Source: Thalassotalea litorea (GTDB taxonomy: Bacteria > Pseudomonadota > Gammaproteobacteria > Enterobacterales > Alteromonadaceae). From it: a stretch of DNA of 64,000 nt. The stretch lies in NCBI RefSeq assembly GCF_005843925.1, contig NZ_VCBC01000003.1, forward strand, positions 345,923 to 409,922, in the 5' to 3' direction. Made by a program: the position numbers and the translations under genes. The notes under the pieces are model-generated. The model ran no database searches, had not been told where the DNA came from, and was given only the letters and a program-made list of their open reading frames with translations. Below, piece after piece: positions 18,915 through 27,527 of this stretch (position 1 is the stretch's first letter; each line of letters opens with the position of its first letter).

Positions 18915-19394
18915 ATGACAATTTCTACAACACTCGAATCCTATTTGGATGAGCATAACATCCCTTTTCAAAGTGTTATTCACCCCCATAGTAGTAGCTC
19001 GATTTCAACCGCAATTTCAGCCAATGTGCCATTGCAGCAAATTGCGAAAGCCGTAGTGTTAGAAGATCACGAAGGAAGGCATTTGCTGGCAGTATTGCCG
19101 GCGAATTATAAAATCAGTTTGTCAGCCTTAAATGATGAGTTGCTGGCGACCTACCGACTAGCCAGAGAGCAAGAAGTGTATACGATGTTCGAAGATTGCG
19201 AACATGGAGCGATACCTGCGTTGGGCGCCGCTTATCATATAAATACGGTATGTGAACAAGCTCTTGATGAGCTTGACCATGTGTATATTGAAGCGGGGGA
19301 TCACCACACATTAATAAAAGTGGATAAGGAAAACTTCCATCAGTTAATGAAGGAAAGTAAACATATGCACTTTAGTCGTCAGGTGATCCATTAA
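18915..19394 (+). CDS. YbaK/ProX-type aminoacyl-tRNA deacylase domain protein
   Basis: A 159-aa protein with the YbaK/EbsC fold: an N-terminal helix LESYLDEHNIPF, HPHSSSSISTA, QIAKAVVLED with the conserved lysine, LLAVLPANYKI, then GAIPALGA and the C-terminal HTLIKVD. Stand-alone members hydrolyse mischarged tRNAs such as Cys- or Ala-tRNA(Pro). The GAIPALG motif is the substrate-binding loop. A good ribosome site (AGGAGG) precedes the ATG. Tail-to-tail with the PLD gene. Confidence 0.85.
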   Translation: MTISTTLESYLDEHNIPFQSVIHPHSSSSISTAISANVPLQQIAKAVVLEDHEGRHLLAVLPANYKISLSALNDELLATYRLAREQEVYTMFEDCEHGAIPALGAAYHINTVCEQALDELDHVYIEAGDHHTLIKVDKENFHQLMKESKHMHFSRQVIH

Positions 19395-19401
19395 GTCAAA
19401 A

Positions 19402-19426
19402 AATAACCAGGGAGCGAATGCTCCCT
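19402..19426 (-). terminator. Rho-independent terminator of the phospholipase D gene
   Basis: Arms AGGGAGC (19409-19415) and GCTCCCT (19420-19426) around a GAAT loop, with a T-rich run on the minus strand (19402-19406). It lies just after the stop of the PLD gene. Confidence 0.85.
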
Positions 19427-19445
19427 GAGATAAGCCAGTTGCGGA

Positions 19446-21299
19446 TTAAAGCTGCCACTTGATGCCGGTGAAAATAAGTTTGCTATAGACGCTACGCTGG
19501 CTCTTGGCAGAAAACCCCTCCATGCCGTCGAGTTCGCGCACTTTTTTACGCATTGCCAGCCAGTCGGGTTCACCCCAAAGATAACAACGTTTTTTCAGGT
19601 CATCGAATATCTGATTTAACTCGCCATTGACACCGTCACCGAGCATAAAATAACCCATCTCATTGTTAATGAATCGTGAGCGGTAATCGAGATTTGTGGT
19701 TCCGACAAAGGATACATTGTTGGTGACAATAAATTTGGCGTGGAGCTTACCATAGGTCTCATCACCCCCGATTAAATCGGCATCAAGTCTGCCAAGTTGA
19801 TACACCTTAATTCGTGGGTTATTAATGGCTTTTTGAAAATCTTCCGATCCAATAAAATCCGGGTTCTCTTCGCTGACTTCCAAATCATCTTGCCATTCAT
19901 CGATAAACTTAGGATCGTTGCTTAACATACGCGGTACCATTTCCATATCGATGATGGACTGGGTCATAAAGTTGTCTGAAGACATCACTGAATTGGTAAT
20001 GATTTCGATGGTCCGCTCGGGATCTGCTGCAAGCCACTCTCTGATGCCTGCAAGTTCCTGATAACGACCATCTTTTTCTTCGGGCTCCTCGTTGGCGAGA
20101 AAAATATAAGGAGAGACTAAGCGAACGTGTTTAACGTTATATTTTAAACTTCCCAGTTCATCGAGTATTTCGACAATGGAGTTTGGATTGCGGCCTTTCA
20201 CATCGGCATATTTTTCAAAAACTTCATAGCTCACAATATTTGCCATTTCATGGGCGAGTCGAAGTTTAGAAGGGTTATAGCCTTGTTCTAATTCTTCTTC
20301 GATATTGGCATATGAGCGAGCAAATAAGGGACCGCGTTTTATTTCATCCAGAGATTCCTGTAATTTTTCCTGTTGCCCAGAATATGGCAACCAGGCGGTA
20401 AGGTATTTATTGCCTGAATGGTTATAGAGCAGTGTCAGATATAATTCCGACACTCTTGAAATGGTTAAAGGTGAATCACCAACCCCTTTTTTATGAGTTG
20501 CCTTTAATTGCTTAAGCGTACCTTCTGGATTCTTAATGAGGATTTCTAGATCCTGAAAAGTATCCTTATTTTTTTCGCCTTTTTCATTGATGCCGTAGTA
20601 ATGCAAAGAGATATTGCGCCCGCCAGTCATTACATAGGCATTGGTTGGCGAGTTGCCATCAATAACCAGTAATTTATCGTGTGAACGGCGATTAATATTG
20701 ACGAAAATTTTCGACACCGCATTGAAAATCATCACCTGAACCCGGGCTCTTTTATTGGTGAGTTTGCCATCAGGTCCGCGAATAAACCCGGCTTCATCGG
20801 CGCATCGTAGCAGACCTTTTAACTCTTCATGACGCATGTCGGCAGAGCCAAGCGAATCAACCATCAATCGGACATCAACCCCACGTTTAACGGCATTACA
20901 CATAGCCCCGAGAAACGCATATCCGGCAAGATCATTGTCAAAAATATAGTAGGTTGCATCCACAGTGTATTTGGCATTTTCAATCAACCAAATTTTCATT
21001 GCCAGAGAATTGACGCCATCTTCAACGGTGGGGCCTATGATTTTCACCTGACCTTCAAGAATTGGAATATCCGCTTCTATTCCAAGATCCAATGACTGCT
21101 GTTTTTGCTCTTTTTTACTGCGCCAGCGCCGTTGTTCATAGTGTTTATTGATGGTTGGGTTGTCATTTTCCAAAGCTTGTTTGCATTGAGATGCTTGTAG
21201 CTGAGGAGGACAAAAATCATCGGGTTGAGAGCTACAACCTAAAAGCAATGTGAGTAGACATAAAGTTAACAAGGATAACTTTATCTGATATTTCCCCAT
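19446..21299 (-). CDS. Phospholipase D family lipoprotein
   Basis: A 617-aa protein with a lipobox LLLGC (Cys22), so it is lipid-anchored, with Ser at +2 favouring the outer membrane. It has two HKD motifs: HDKLLVIDG near residue 216 with GGRNIS after it, and HAKFIVTN near residue 525 with GTTNLDYRSRFINNEMGY. Two motifs make one active site, in which a His forms a phosphohistidine intermediate. It is related to periplasmic cardiolipin synthase or PLD-like proteins (YmdC/ClsC type). It should process phospholipids at the envelope. Confidence 0.85.
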   Translation of the reverse strand: MGKYQIKLSLLTLCLLTLLLGCSSQPDDFCPPQLQASQCKQALENDNPTINKHYEQRRWRSKKEQKQQSLDLGIEADIPILEGQVKIIGPTVEDGVNSLAMKIWLIENAKYTVDATYYIFDNDLAGYAFLGAMCNAVKRGVDVRLMVDSLGSADMRHEELKGLLRCADEAGFIRGPDGKLTNKRARVQVMIFNAVSKIFVNINRRSHDKLLVIDGNSPTNAYVMTGGRNISLHYYGINEKGEKNKDTFQDLEILIKNPEGTLKQLKATHKKGVGDSPLTISRVSELYLTLLYNHSGNKYLTAWLPYSGQQEKLQESLDEIKRGPLFARSYANIEEELEQGYNPSKLRLAHEMANIVSYEVFEKYADVKGRNPNSIVEILDELGSLKYNVKHVRLVSPYIFLANEEPEEKDGRYQELAGIREWLAADPERTIEIITNSVMSSDNFMTQSIIDMEMVPRMLSNDPKFIDEWQDDLEVSEENPDFIGSEDFQKAINNPRIKVYQLGRLDADLIGGDETYGKLHAKFIVTNNVSFVGTTNLDYRSRFINNEMGYFMLGDGVNGELNQIFDDLKKRCYLWGEPDWLAMRKKVRELDGMEGFSAKSQRSVYSKLIFTGIKWQL

Positions 21300-21450
21300 A
21301 GTCCGGCCTTTTGTGACAAGCGAATATTGTCTGTAATTAGATGTTTAGCTTAGTTAATCTTAGACCGGAACCTATAAAAGAGGAAAATTTGTGCGCACAA
21401 GATCGCGAAATATTCGGGGGGCTAGATCTCAATCTTGTATGTATGCGGAT

Positions 21451-21687
21451 TTACTTTTTACTAAACCACTCAATTTCTTCGCATGAGTAACTGCTGCTCA
21501 GGAATTCCAACAATTGTGCATGTTCTTTTTGGCGTTGTTGTTCCTGACGGCATTCATCCAGGCTGGCAAAGGTATCAATTTGGGCAACCACTTCGTCGTC
21601 CGAGTTATACTTTAGCAATTGAAAATGATCGCCAATTTGTTGATGCACAAAATAGGCAATCGCAGTTAATACAATTAGATCTTTCAT
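21451..21687 (-). CDS. Small protein with N-terminal hydrophobic segment, unknown function
   Basis: The ATG at 21687 follows GGAGTG by 7 bp and is better than the longer 106-aa reading. The 78-aa product begins MKDLIVLTAIAYFVHQQIGDHF, a short membrane-anchor-like stretch, then an acidic region with two cysteines (ECRQEQ and SCEEIEWF). I do not recognise it. It may be an inner-membrane-anchored small protein. Confidence 0.55.
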   Translation of the reverse strand: MKDLIVLTAIAYFVHQQIGDHFQLLKYNSDDEVVAQIDTFASLDECRQEQQRQKEHAQLLEFLSSSYSCEEIEWFSKK

Positions 21688-22071
21688 AACATCACTCCGT
21701 GAAAAGCTTATTGTTTTATTGTTTGCAATCCGCATTAATCTTGTCGCTCTGCAGCCGAACCGCAGGGACATTGCATCGCAAAGATACTTTTAGTTTACCG
21801 AGCTAGAAAAAAACTGCTGTTAACAGTTTGTAATGGTTTGGTTATTTTTTGTTGAATGGAAAATGTTCAATTGAGTGAACGTCGGGGCTATGACGTTTTG
21901 ACTATGACGTTTTGGCTAGCACCACTTGTTAATTTCGTAATTAACCTAAATGATGGACTCTAGCTTCATAGCTACAAGTTTTAGTTTGCTGTTTATCGGG
22001 TGTTGCGATTTAGTTTTAACTTGGTGATAAGCTACTTGGTTGTTAACCGATAGGATGGCAAGGGCAGATTG
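21688..22071. other. Intergenic region with a 14-bp direct repeat
   Basis: No gene is supported. CTATGACGTTTTG occurs twice in tandem as 14-bp units at 21888-21901 and 21902-21915. No clear terminator for the histidine kinase gene is seen. Confidence 0.5.
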
Positions 22072-23244
22072 TTATTCGACAACACGCGGGATCTCTACAA
22101 TGGCGCGGGCACCGCCCAACGGTGCCGACGATTTGCTTAGCGCACCATCGTGACGGTTGACGATGGATTCGACAATGTACAAACCCAGCCCAAATCCGGT
22201 GGCCGTGCCCTGATTATTGGTACGAGGTTTATCGCCGTCAAAACCAGGACCATCATCATCGATGTAGAAATTCACATATTTTTCATCGCAGTCGGCACTC
22301 ACATCTACACGGTTTCGTGCGTAACGTAAGGCGTTATTGAGTAAATTCGATAGTGCTAGCTCGAGCTGCGGCTGATTGGCATAAATTTCAATCGCTTCAT
22401 TTATCCCGGTAAAGTGGACCGGAATTTCAAGATTTCGATACTTATCTTCCAAACTACGCAACAGCGATTGCAATGGTATTGGCTGGTTGTAATCCGGGTC
22501 TAACTGCTGTGAACGACTGAAGGTCATATAATCGGTGGCCAGAGTTTCCAACTCGGCAACATCCATGAGCATCCGTTGCAGGTGTTTGTCTTCTATTTTT
22601 CCTTCGACGCGCTTGAGCACAAACTTCATGCGGGCTAAAGGGGTACGAACCTCATGGGCAATAATTTTTGCGATATCACGTTGCAGCGCCACAAATTCCA
22701 CGAGTCGACTGCTCATTGTGTAAAGGGCATGGGCAAGGGGATAAACCGTGGAATTTTTAGCAATGGTTAACGGTTGCGGCTCTTGGTTTTCGCCAAACTT
22801 TACCGCACACTTTTGTAGGTAAGAAAGATCTCGGAACATCGGCCACATGAGTAACAAAAATACGATAGCCAGGCCGCTGTAAAAAAATAAGACTAAAAAG
22901 TTATCATCGACGGGTTCAATGTTTATATCGACCGGACCCCATTGGATATATCGATTACTATCATGATTTCGCAGATAATACATCTGCTCGTTAACCACAT
23001 AAGCAATGGTTTCATTGTTTTGTAATTGCAAAAGCAAATCCGGCGAGAGTTGGATATTAAATTTATCGACATAACGAAATTTTGCCGGGTTGTCGCTTTG
23101 CTGGGCGGAAAATACGGTTTCTATCGGAATATTATATTGCACCGGTGGTGCATAAAATTGGCTGTATAGTTGACCAAAACTAAACATCAAAGCAAACACA
23201 GCCAACAGGATAAACAAATAGAAACGGAAAAAGTGGCTATGCAT
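22072..23244 (-). CDS. Two-component sensor histidine kinase
   Basis: A 390-aa inner-membrane kinase: membrane helix at about 8-28, a periplasmic sensor of about 100 residues, a second helix at about 130-150, a short HAMP-like linker, the H-box IIAHEVRTPLARMKF with phosphoryl-accepting His197, the N-box LSNLLNNALRYARN and G-boxes DDGPGFDG and GFGLGLYIV. It overlaps the response regulator gene by 8 bp. The overall form resembles RstB-type kinases. The gene set it closes (MipA, DUF3019) suggests an envelope or peptide/antibiotic stress signal. Confidence 0.92.
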   Translation of the reverse strand: MHSHFFRFYLFILLAVFALMFSFGQLYSQFYAPPVQYNIPIETVFSAQQSDNPAKFRYVDKFNIQLSPDLLLQLQNNETIAYVVNEQMYYLRNHDSNRYIQWGPVDINIEPVDDNFLVLFFYSGLAIVFLLLMWPMFRDLSYLQKCAVKFGENQEPQPLTIAKNSTVYPLAHALYTMSSRLVEFVALQRDIAKIIAHEVRTPLARMKFVLKRVEGKIEDKHLQRMLMDVAELETLATDYMTFSRSQQLDPDYNQPIPLQSLLRSLEDKYRNLEIPVHFTGINEAIEIYANQPQLELALSNLLNNALRYARNRVDVSADCDEKYVNFYIDDDGPGFDGDKPRTNNQGTATGFGLGLYIVESIVNRHDGALSKSSAPLGGARAIVEIPRVVE

Positions 23245-23944
23245 TGTTTAGGTGAGCCCAGTATTTAAATACATATCCCTTGTTGCGTATCGACACTATG
23301 GTTAGCTCTTCCAAACCCACTGCACTGAGTTTTTTTCGCAAACGACTGATGCGTAGGTCTGCAGCCCTGTCTTTGCCGTCGTACGTTCGCCCGATTATGT
23401 CTTGAAACAGACTGTCGCGGTCAACGATATCATCGCCACGCATCGCAAAATACCAAATGATTTGAAAATCCTGTGCGGTTAAATCGAGCCGTTTTCCATG
23501 ATAAGTCGCCTGCGCGGTTGCTTTGTCGAGAAATAGATTGCCAAGGGTCAGCGCTGTTGACTGGGTCCTGCGTTCCATCATCCGAATATTTGCACGTACG
23601 CGGGCAAGCAAGACTTCTGGATCGACAGGTTTTAATATGTAATCTGCAGCACCGGCATTGAGCCCTTTTATTTGCGACACGCTGTCGGTCATCGCTGTTA
23701 AAAACAGCACCGGGATTTGTGGGCTAAGAGAGAGACTAGGAAGCAATTCGAAGCCGTTAATATCCGGCAGCATAATATCGCAAAGCACAAGATCAAAATC
23801 AGAATTTTTCACGTGTGCAATCGCATCCTGGCCACAATTGACACAGGTTACGTTAAACTCAAAATCGTTTAGGTAATCACTCACTAACTCTGCCAGCGGG
23901 ATATCGTCTTCAATCAATAGCAGTTGATACGTTTTGAGCGCCAT
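23237..23944 (-). CDS. OmpR-family response regulator
   Basis: A 235-aa regulator with an N-terminal receiver (acidic pocket EDD at 12-14, phosphoacceptor Asp56 in LVLCDIMLP, Thr83, Lys105 in ILKP) and a C-terminal winged-helix domain (from about residue 135) ending RNKGYVFKYW. It is phosphorylated by the adjacent kinase and binds DNA. It likely controls this four-gene locus and possibly others. Its ATG is the last base away from the DUF3019 gene stop, so the genes form one unit. Confidence 0.93.
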   Translation of the reverse strand: MALKTYQLLLIEDDIPLAELVSDYLNDFEFNVTCVNCGQDAIAHVKNSDFDLVLCDIMLPDINGFELLPSLSLSPQIPVLFLTAMTDSVSQIKGLNAGAADYILKPVDPEVLLARVRANIRMMERRTQSTALTLGNLFLDKATAQATYHGKRLDLTAQDFQIIWYFAMRGDDIVDRDSLFQDIIGRTYDGKDRAADLRISRLRKKLSAVGLEELTIVSIRNKGYVFKYWAHLNNA

Positions 23945-24363
23945 TACAATATCCAGCCAAAATTTCTTCGAGGTCGTAGCGCAATCGGTTTAAATTCTGC
24001 GAGATGCAACATGGAAGAGTATAAGACTTCATTATTGTCGCGATTAATAATATCGATTTTTACGTCTTCGTTGATGGTCAACATGCGCTGAAATCGAGCA
24101 TGTTCAACCTGAGTGAGACAATGGCGAATTCTCAGCTCCTTGATGACCATGCAAACATCCATTTTTGAATTTAAATGCAGATTAACGTCGAGCTTAAATT
24201 GACACTGAGAATTACGTTTATTGCGCACACAAATCTCCGGCAGGATATCTATTTCAGAAATATCTGCTGAGATTGTCGATTTATCCTGTGCCTGAATGCT
24301 AAACGCACTCAAGTAGCAGAAAATTAAACTGCCAAGTCTTATCGAAAGTGGCTTCAACGTCAT
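23944..24363 (-). CDS. DUF3019 family exported protein
   Basis: A 139-aa protein with a signal peptide ending near SIQAQ. The mature part has four cysteines, in LPEICVRNK, SQCQFKLDV, MDVCMVIK and RHCLTQ, with beta-strand pattern in between, as in DUF3019 proteins that occur beside MipA/OmpV and two-component genes in Alteromonadales. Likely periplasmic with disulfides. Function unknown; it may be a sensor partner or accessory of the kinase. It lies 1 bp after the MipA/OmpV gene and touches the regulator gene. Confidence 0.75.
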   Translation of the reverse strand: MTLKPLSIRLGSLIFCYLSAFSIQAQDKSTISADISEIDILPEICVRNKRNSQCQFKLDVNLHLNSKMDVCMVIKELRIRHCLTQVEHARFQRMLTINEDVKIDIINRDNNEVLYSSMLHLAEFKPIALRPRRNFGWIL

Positions 24364-24364
24364 C

Positions 24365-25204
24365 TTAATACCTGTATGAAACCCCTACAAAACCAGTGTG
24401 GTAGCGAGTCTTATCAAGCAATACACTGGACTTCATTTTACTGTCAAGCCAAGTCTTCTTTAATGACAAACCGAGCGACCAATTTGGATTAAAATGATAG
24501 CGTAAATTCAAATTTACCCAAGGTGAAATCGTGTCACCGACCGATATTTGCCGCAAAAGAATAGTATTTTCTGTGTCTGTCAGTTGATAGTAATAATCAT
24601 TAATTTTAGATGATTTATAGGTTGCACCCGTTTGAATTGTCGCCGTCAATGAACGCCACTGTAGCGGTTTGGTAAAGGTCAGGGAAATCTCTTCGCCGTG
24701 ATGAACGGATGTTACATCTTTTGCCATGGAGAAGTTAGTGCGCAACCAAGGGCCAATATGGCTGATATTAACCCCTCCCAAATAACTTAAGTCCCGCTCT
24801 ATCTCTTGAAAGTTAATTGCGACTTTGCTGGCTCGCCATGTGTTTTGCGTGATCCCGGCAATGGATACCAATTTTTCGCTAGTCGAATCTGCAAAAAAAT
24901 AGCCATCGTTATTAAAATAACCATAGGCATCGATTAACCAGTTTTCAGACTCGTATAAACTGTATCCCAGCACCAGATTTTCCACATAGAACTTATCGCC
25001 ATAGTAGCTGAATTCCGGCAGCAAAGGGGAGCTGATGTTATCGCGCTGTTTTAAAGGGTTTTCAATGCCGCCAATACCTGCGGTCAGGCGAAAATCAAAC
25101 GTTCCGGGTTTAACCAACGCTTGCTCGGAATTATTTTTTGCCAGAGACGCAGGGGCGCTTAATAGGCTGGCTATGATGATGGATAGGAAAACAGCGTACT
25201 TCAT
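24365..25204 (-). CDS. MipA/OmpV family outer membrane protein
   Basis: A 279-aa protein with a signal peptide ending PASLAKN. It has a beta-barrel pattern of alternating strands, with FRLTAGIGGIENP near the start, FYVENLVLGYSLYES, and a final strand ending in an aromatic (TGFVGVSYRY), the usual barrel-assembly signal. MipA/OmpV proteins are outer-membrane barrels; E. coli MipA scaffolds murein enzymes. First gene of the four-gene set with DUF3019, regulator and kinase. Confidence 0.85.
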   Translation of the reverse strand: MKYAVFLSIIIASLLSAPASLAKNNSEQALVKPGTFDFRLTAGIGGIENPLKQRDNISSPLLPEFSYYGDKFYVENLVLGYSLYESENWLIDAYGYFNNDGYFFADSTSEKLVSIAGITQNTWRASKVAINFQEIERDLSYLGGVNISHIGPWLRTNFSMAKDVTSVHHGEEISLTFTKPLQWRSLTATIQTGATYKSSKINDYYYQLTDTENTILLRQISVGDTISPWVNLNLRYHFNPNWSLGLSLKKTWLDSKMKSSVLLDKTRYHTGFVGVSYRY

Positions 25205-25572
25205 TATTCTATATGTCGCTTATGGGAGACAGAGCTAACTTCTTAGGCACAAGTTCTAATATAAAAAAAACATCATTGCAATGAATTCAGCCAATTATTG
25301 TGTACATATTTGTAGCATTGACCTTTGGTTAACAAGCTGGATTCAATTTACTTACCTGCGGGAATTTTTCGCCAGTAAATGACAAGTGCCTACCAGGGTT
25401 AAATCAGGGTTAGATTCGGCGCTGTGATCTGGTGAGTGAATCGTGTAAAAATTAAATAAGTGATTGAATATTCGATGCTGTTTAGTGATTAACTGGCAAA
25501 CTCAAAACTATCTTATAGACTTTAAACAAGTGCGGTAAAACAATAATTTAATCTCAATAGAAGGGACTTGTC
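25205..25572. other. Divergent intergenic region
   Basis: A 368-bp AT-rich gap between the MipA/OmpV operon and the acidic outer-membrane-like protein gene. It contains a short perfect palindrome CATTGCAATG near 25275. The promoters of both units should lie here, but I could not place them with confidence. Confidence 0.4.
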
Positions 25573-26268
25573 TTGAAATCGTTAATCCTCCTCCTGTCCA
25601 TACTGGTGGTTGTTAATCCTTGTCTTGCTCAAGAGCAGGCGTCTGAGGAGCAAACGGTCACTAACGATGTTGTTGAAGCGACTCCTGCTCAGCCGTTACC
25701 CAGTGACGAATCGAGCCAACCAATAGATGATCCTGATGCCCAGAGTGACGATTCTCAAACTCAGAACCAATCAAAAGGCTCTGAGTCAGATCCGGCTGAA
25801 GCAGAATCCGCCAAGGAAGACAGTTTTTTTGCCTTTGATGACTTTGGCTATGGTTTAGGATTTGGAATTTTGTACAGTGGGTTGGGTGGCAATATCAATG
25901 TCACTAAGGAATATGATATGAAATATGCCTCAATCGGTTGTCTTGGACACTCCTCTGAAGGCGGCCTTGCCTGTGGCTTGGGGGTCGGTTGGATCCGCAC
26001 CAATTTATTTGATGTTGACCCTTTTTATGCGGACAAACATGGTATCGGCATTTATATTGGCGCTGTGGGTAGCGAAAAGAGTCGTGAGCCAAGCAACCGA
26101 TTTCCGGAATATGACAATGAAACGGTCTGGGGGCTTGCGGGCAGTTATCATTACTTCCTCAATGGAATAGAGGAACCGGGTACGAATCTTGGCGCAAGTT
26201 TCGTCATTGGCGATGGTCGAGATGATACCGAGTTTGGTTTGCTGCTACAGGTTGGTTATCAATTCTGA
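25573..26268 (+). CDS. Secreted protein with acidic linker and C-terminal beta-barrel-like domain
   Basis: Starts with TTG at 25573, 6 bp after AAGGGA. The 231-aa product has a signal peptide ending CLAQE, then about 65 residues rich in Glu, Asp, Gln, Ser and Pro with no cysteine, probably unstructured, then a Gly-rich domain (GFGILYSGLGGNINV, CGLGVGWIRT, GIGIYIGAVG) ending in a strand with terminal Phe (LLLQVGYQF). This looks like a small outer-membrane barrel with a periplasmic or surface acidic tail. Unknown family. Confidence 0.6.
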   Translation: MKSLILLLSILVVVNPCLAQEQASEEQTVTNDVVEATPAQPLPSDESSQPIDDPDAQSDDSQTQNQSKGSESDPAEAESAKEDSFFAFDDFGYGLGFGILYSGLGGNINVTKEYDMKYASIGCLGHSSEGGLACGLGVGWIRTNLFDVDPFYADKHGIGIYIGAVGSEKSREPSNRFPEYDNETVWGLAGSYHYFLNGIEEPGTNLGASFVIGDGRDDTEFGLLLQVGYQF

Positions 26269-26400
26269 ATGCACGAATACTTAATGCTTTGTTTTGAATC
26301 TATATTGGAACTTTTATTCAAGTGATAGTGGTTAAGTATTCTCACACTATTTGGTTGTTGAAGACTTTGTTTTTACTCGCATTTTAACTGTCGCGTTGAG

Positions 26401-26431
26401 CTGTAAATATTGTTTGTGATAGTATTTACAG
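26401..26431. promoter_or_regulatory. Inverted repeat upstream of the RpiR regulator
   Basis: Arms CTGTAAATA (26401-26409) and TATTTACAG (26423-26431) are exact reverse complements with a 13-bp spacer, 30 bp before the regulator ATG. A smaller dyad (GTAATA-N3-TATTAC) follows at 26431-26445. This could be an autoregulatory operator. Confidence 0.45.
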
Positions 26432-26460
26432 TAATACTTTATTACTCAGTTGAAATGCTA

Positions 26461-27312
26461 ATGTCCGTACTTGTTAAGATCCGCGCGATACGACAATCAT
26501 TAACCTCGAATGAAGCAAAAATTGCGGAATTTGCGCTTCACTCTCCTAACATAATCAAAGACTTATCCTCTCAAAAACTTGCTGTACTGGTTGGCGTTAG
26601 TCAATCGTCCATTGTAAAGTTCACGCAAAAACTGGGTTATAAAGGCTATCCGGACTTTAAATTTGCTTTGGTTGAAGCCATAAATTCCGAAACCGATAAT
26701 GTGCAACTACACGGCAAAATTACCGTTAATGATGATTTTGAGCAGCTTAATAAGAAGTTGCTCGCCAGTAAGCACAAAGTATTGCTGGAGACTTCAGGCC
26801 TTAATGCGGCCGCAAATATCGAACTGGCTGTCGCGATGATAAAACCTGCAAAGCGGGTCTTGGTTGCTGGTATAGGAGCATCGGCATTGGTCGCAAAAGA
26901 TTTTAGCTACAAACTGCAGAAAATTGGCAAAATGGCATTGGCTGAGGCCAGCGGTCATATCCAATTATCCTATGTATCGACATTTAGTCAGGATGATTTG
27001 GTCATTTGTATCAGTGAGTCGGGTAACACCACGGACGTTGTTGCGGTTGCGAAACTTGCCAGAGAACGTGGTGCTAAAGTCGTTACCATTACAAATTACA
27101 GCGATAATCAGCTAATGAAATATGCGGATATCAAGTTGCATACCGTGGCAGAACAATCTTCGCTGCGGTTATCTTCGATCATTTCCAGAACCTCGCAAGA
27201 ATTTGTTATCGATTTATTGTTTGTTGCGTTGACTCAGGCTTCTCGCTCTGCACGAAAGATGGTTGAAGAATCGAACAAGGCGGTTCGTGAATTCGTTAAT
27301 CAGAACGATTAA
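26461..27312 (+). CDS. MurR/RpiR-family transcriptional regulator
   Basis: The ATG at 26461 (or 26455) gives the usual RpiR start; the longer reading adds 17 hydrophobic residues that do not belong. The 283-aa protein has an N-terminal HTH-6 domain (LTSNEAKIAEFAL, LAVLVGVSQSSIVKFTQKLGY) and a C-terminal SIS phosphosugar domain (about 120-255) with GIGASALVAKDF and CISESGNTTDVV. RpiR regulators such as MurR sense phosphosugars. Its place next to NamZ-, MurQ- and NagZ-like genes suggests the ligand is MurNAc-6-P or GlcNAc-6-P. Confidence 0.88.
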   Translation: MSVLVKIRAIRQSLTSNEAKIAEFALHSPNIIKDLSSQKLAVLVGVSQSSIVKFTQKLGYKGYPDFKFALVEAINSETDNVQLHGKITVNDDFEQLNKKLLASKHKVLLETSGLNAAANIELAVAMIKPAKRVLVAGIGASALVAKDFSYKLQKIGKMALAEASGHIQLSYVSTFSQDDLVICISESGNTTDVVAVAKLARERGAKVVTITNYSDNQLMKYADIKLHTVAEQSSLRLSSIISRTSQEFVIDLLFVALTQASRSARKMVEESNKAVREFVNQND

Positions 27313-27527
27313 CTTCAAACGCTGATAAAGGTCATTTAAACAAAGATTGTGACGATCGCAGAGAAAATATCTCGACATCTGTTGATTTGAACAGACAAAC
27401 GATTCTTTGCACGTTGACCTATGCCCGCTTAAACATCAATAAAAGGAACTGCGCGTATAGCAAATACCCGCAACAACGATTGTCATTCTAACGGGGGGAG
27501 CCATCGCCGTTTCTTTATCCGATGGTG

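Noticed and set aside
26410..26460. Longer start of the RpiR regulator
   Set aside because: The extra 17 residues are hydrophobic and precede the normal RpiR N-terminus; they also lie over the inverted repeat region.
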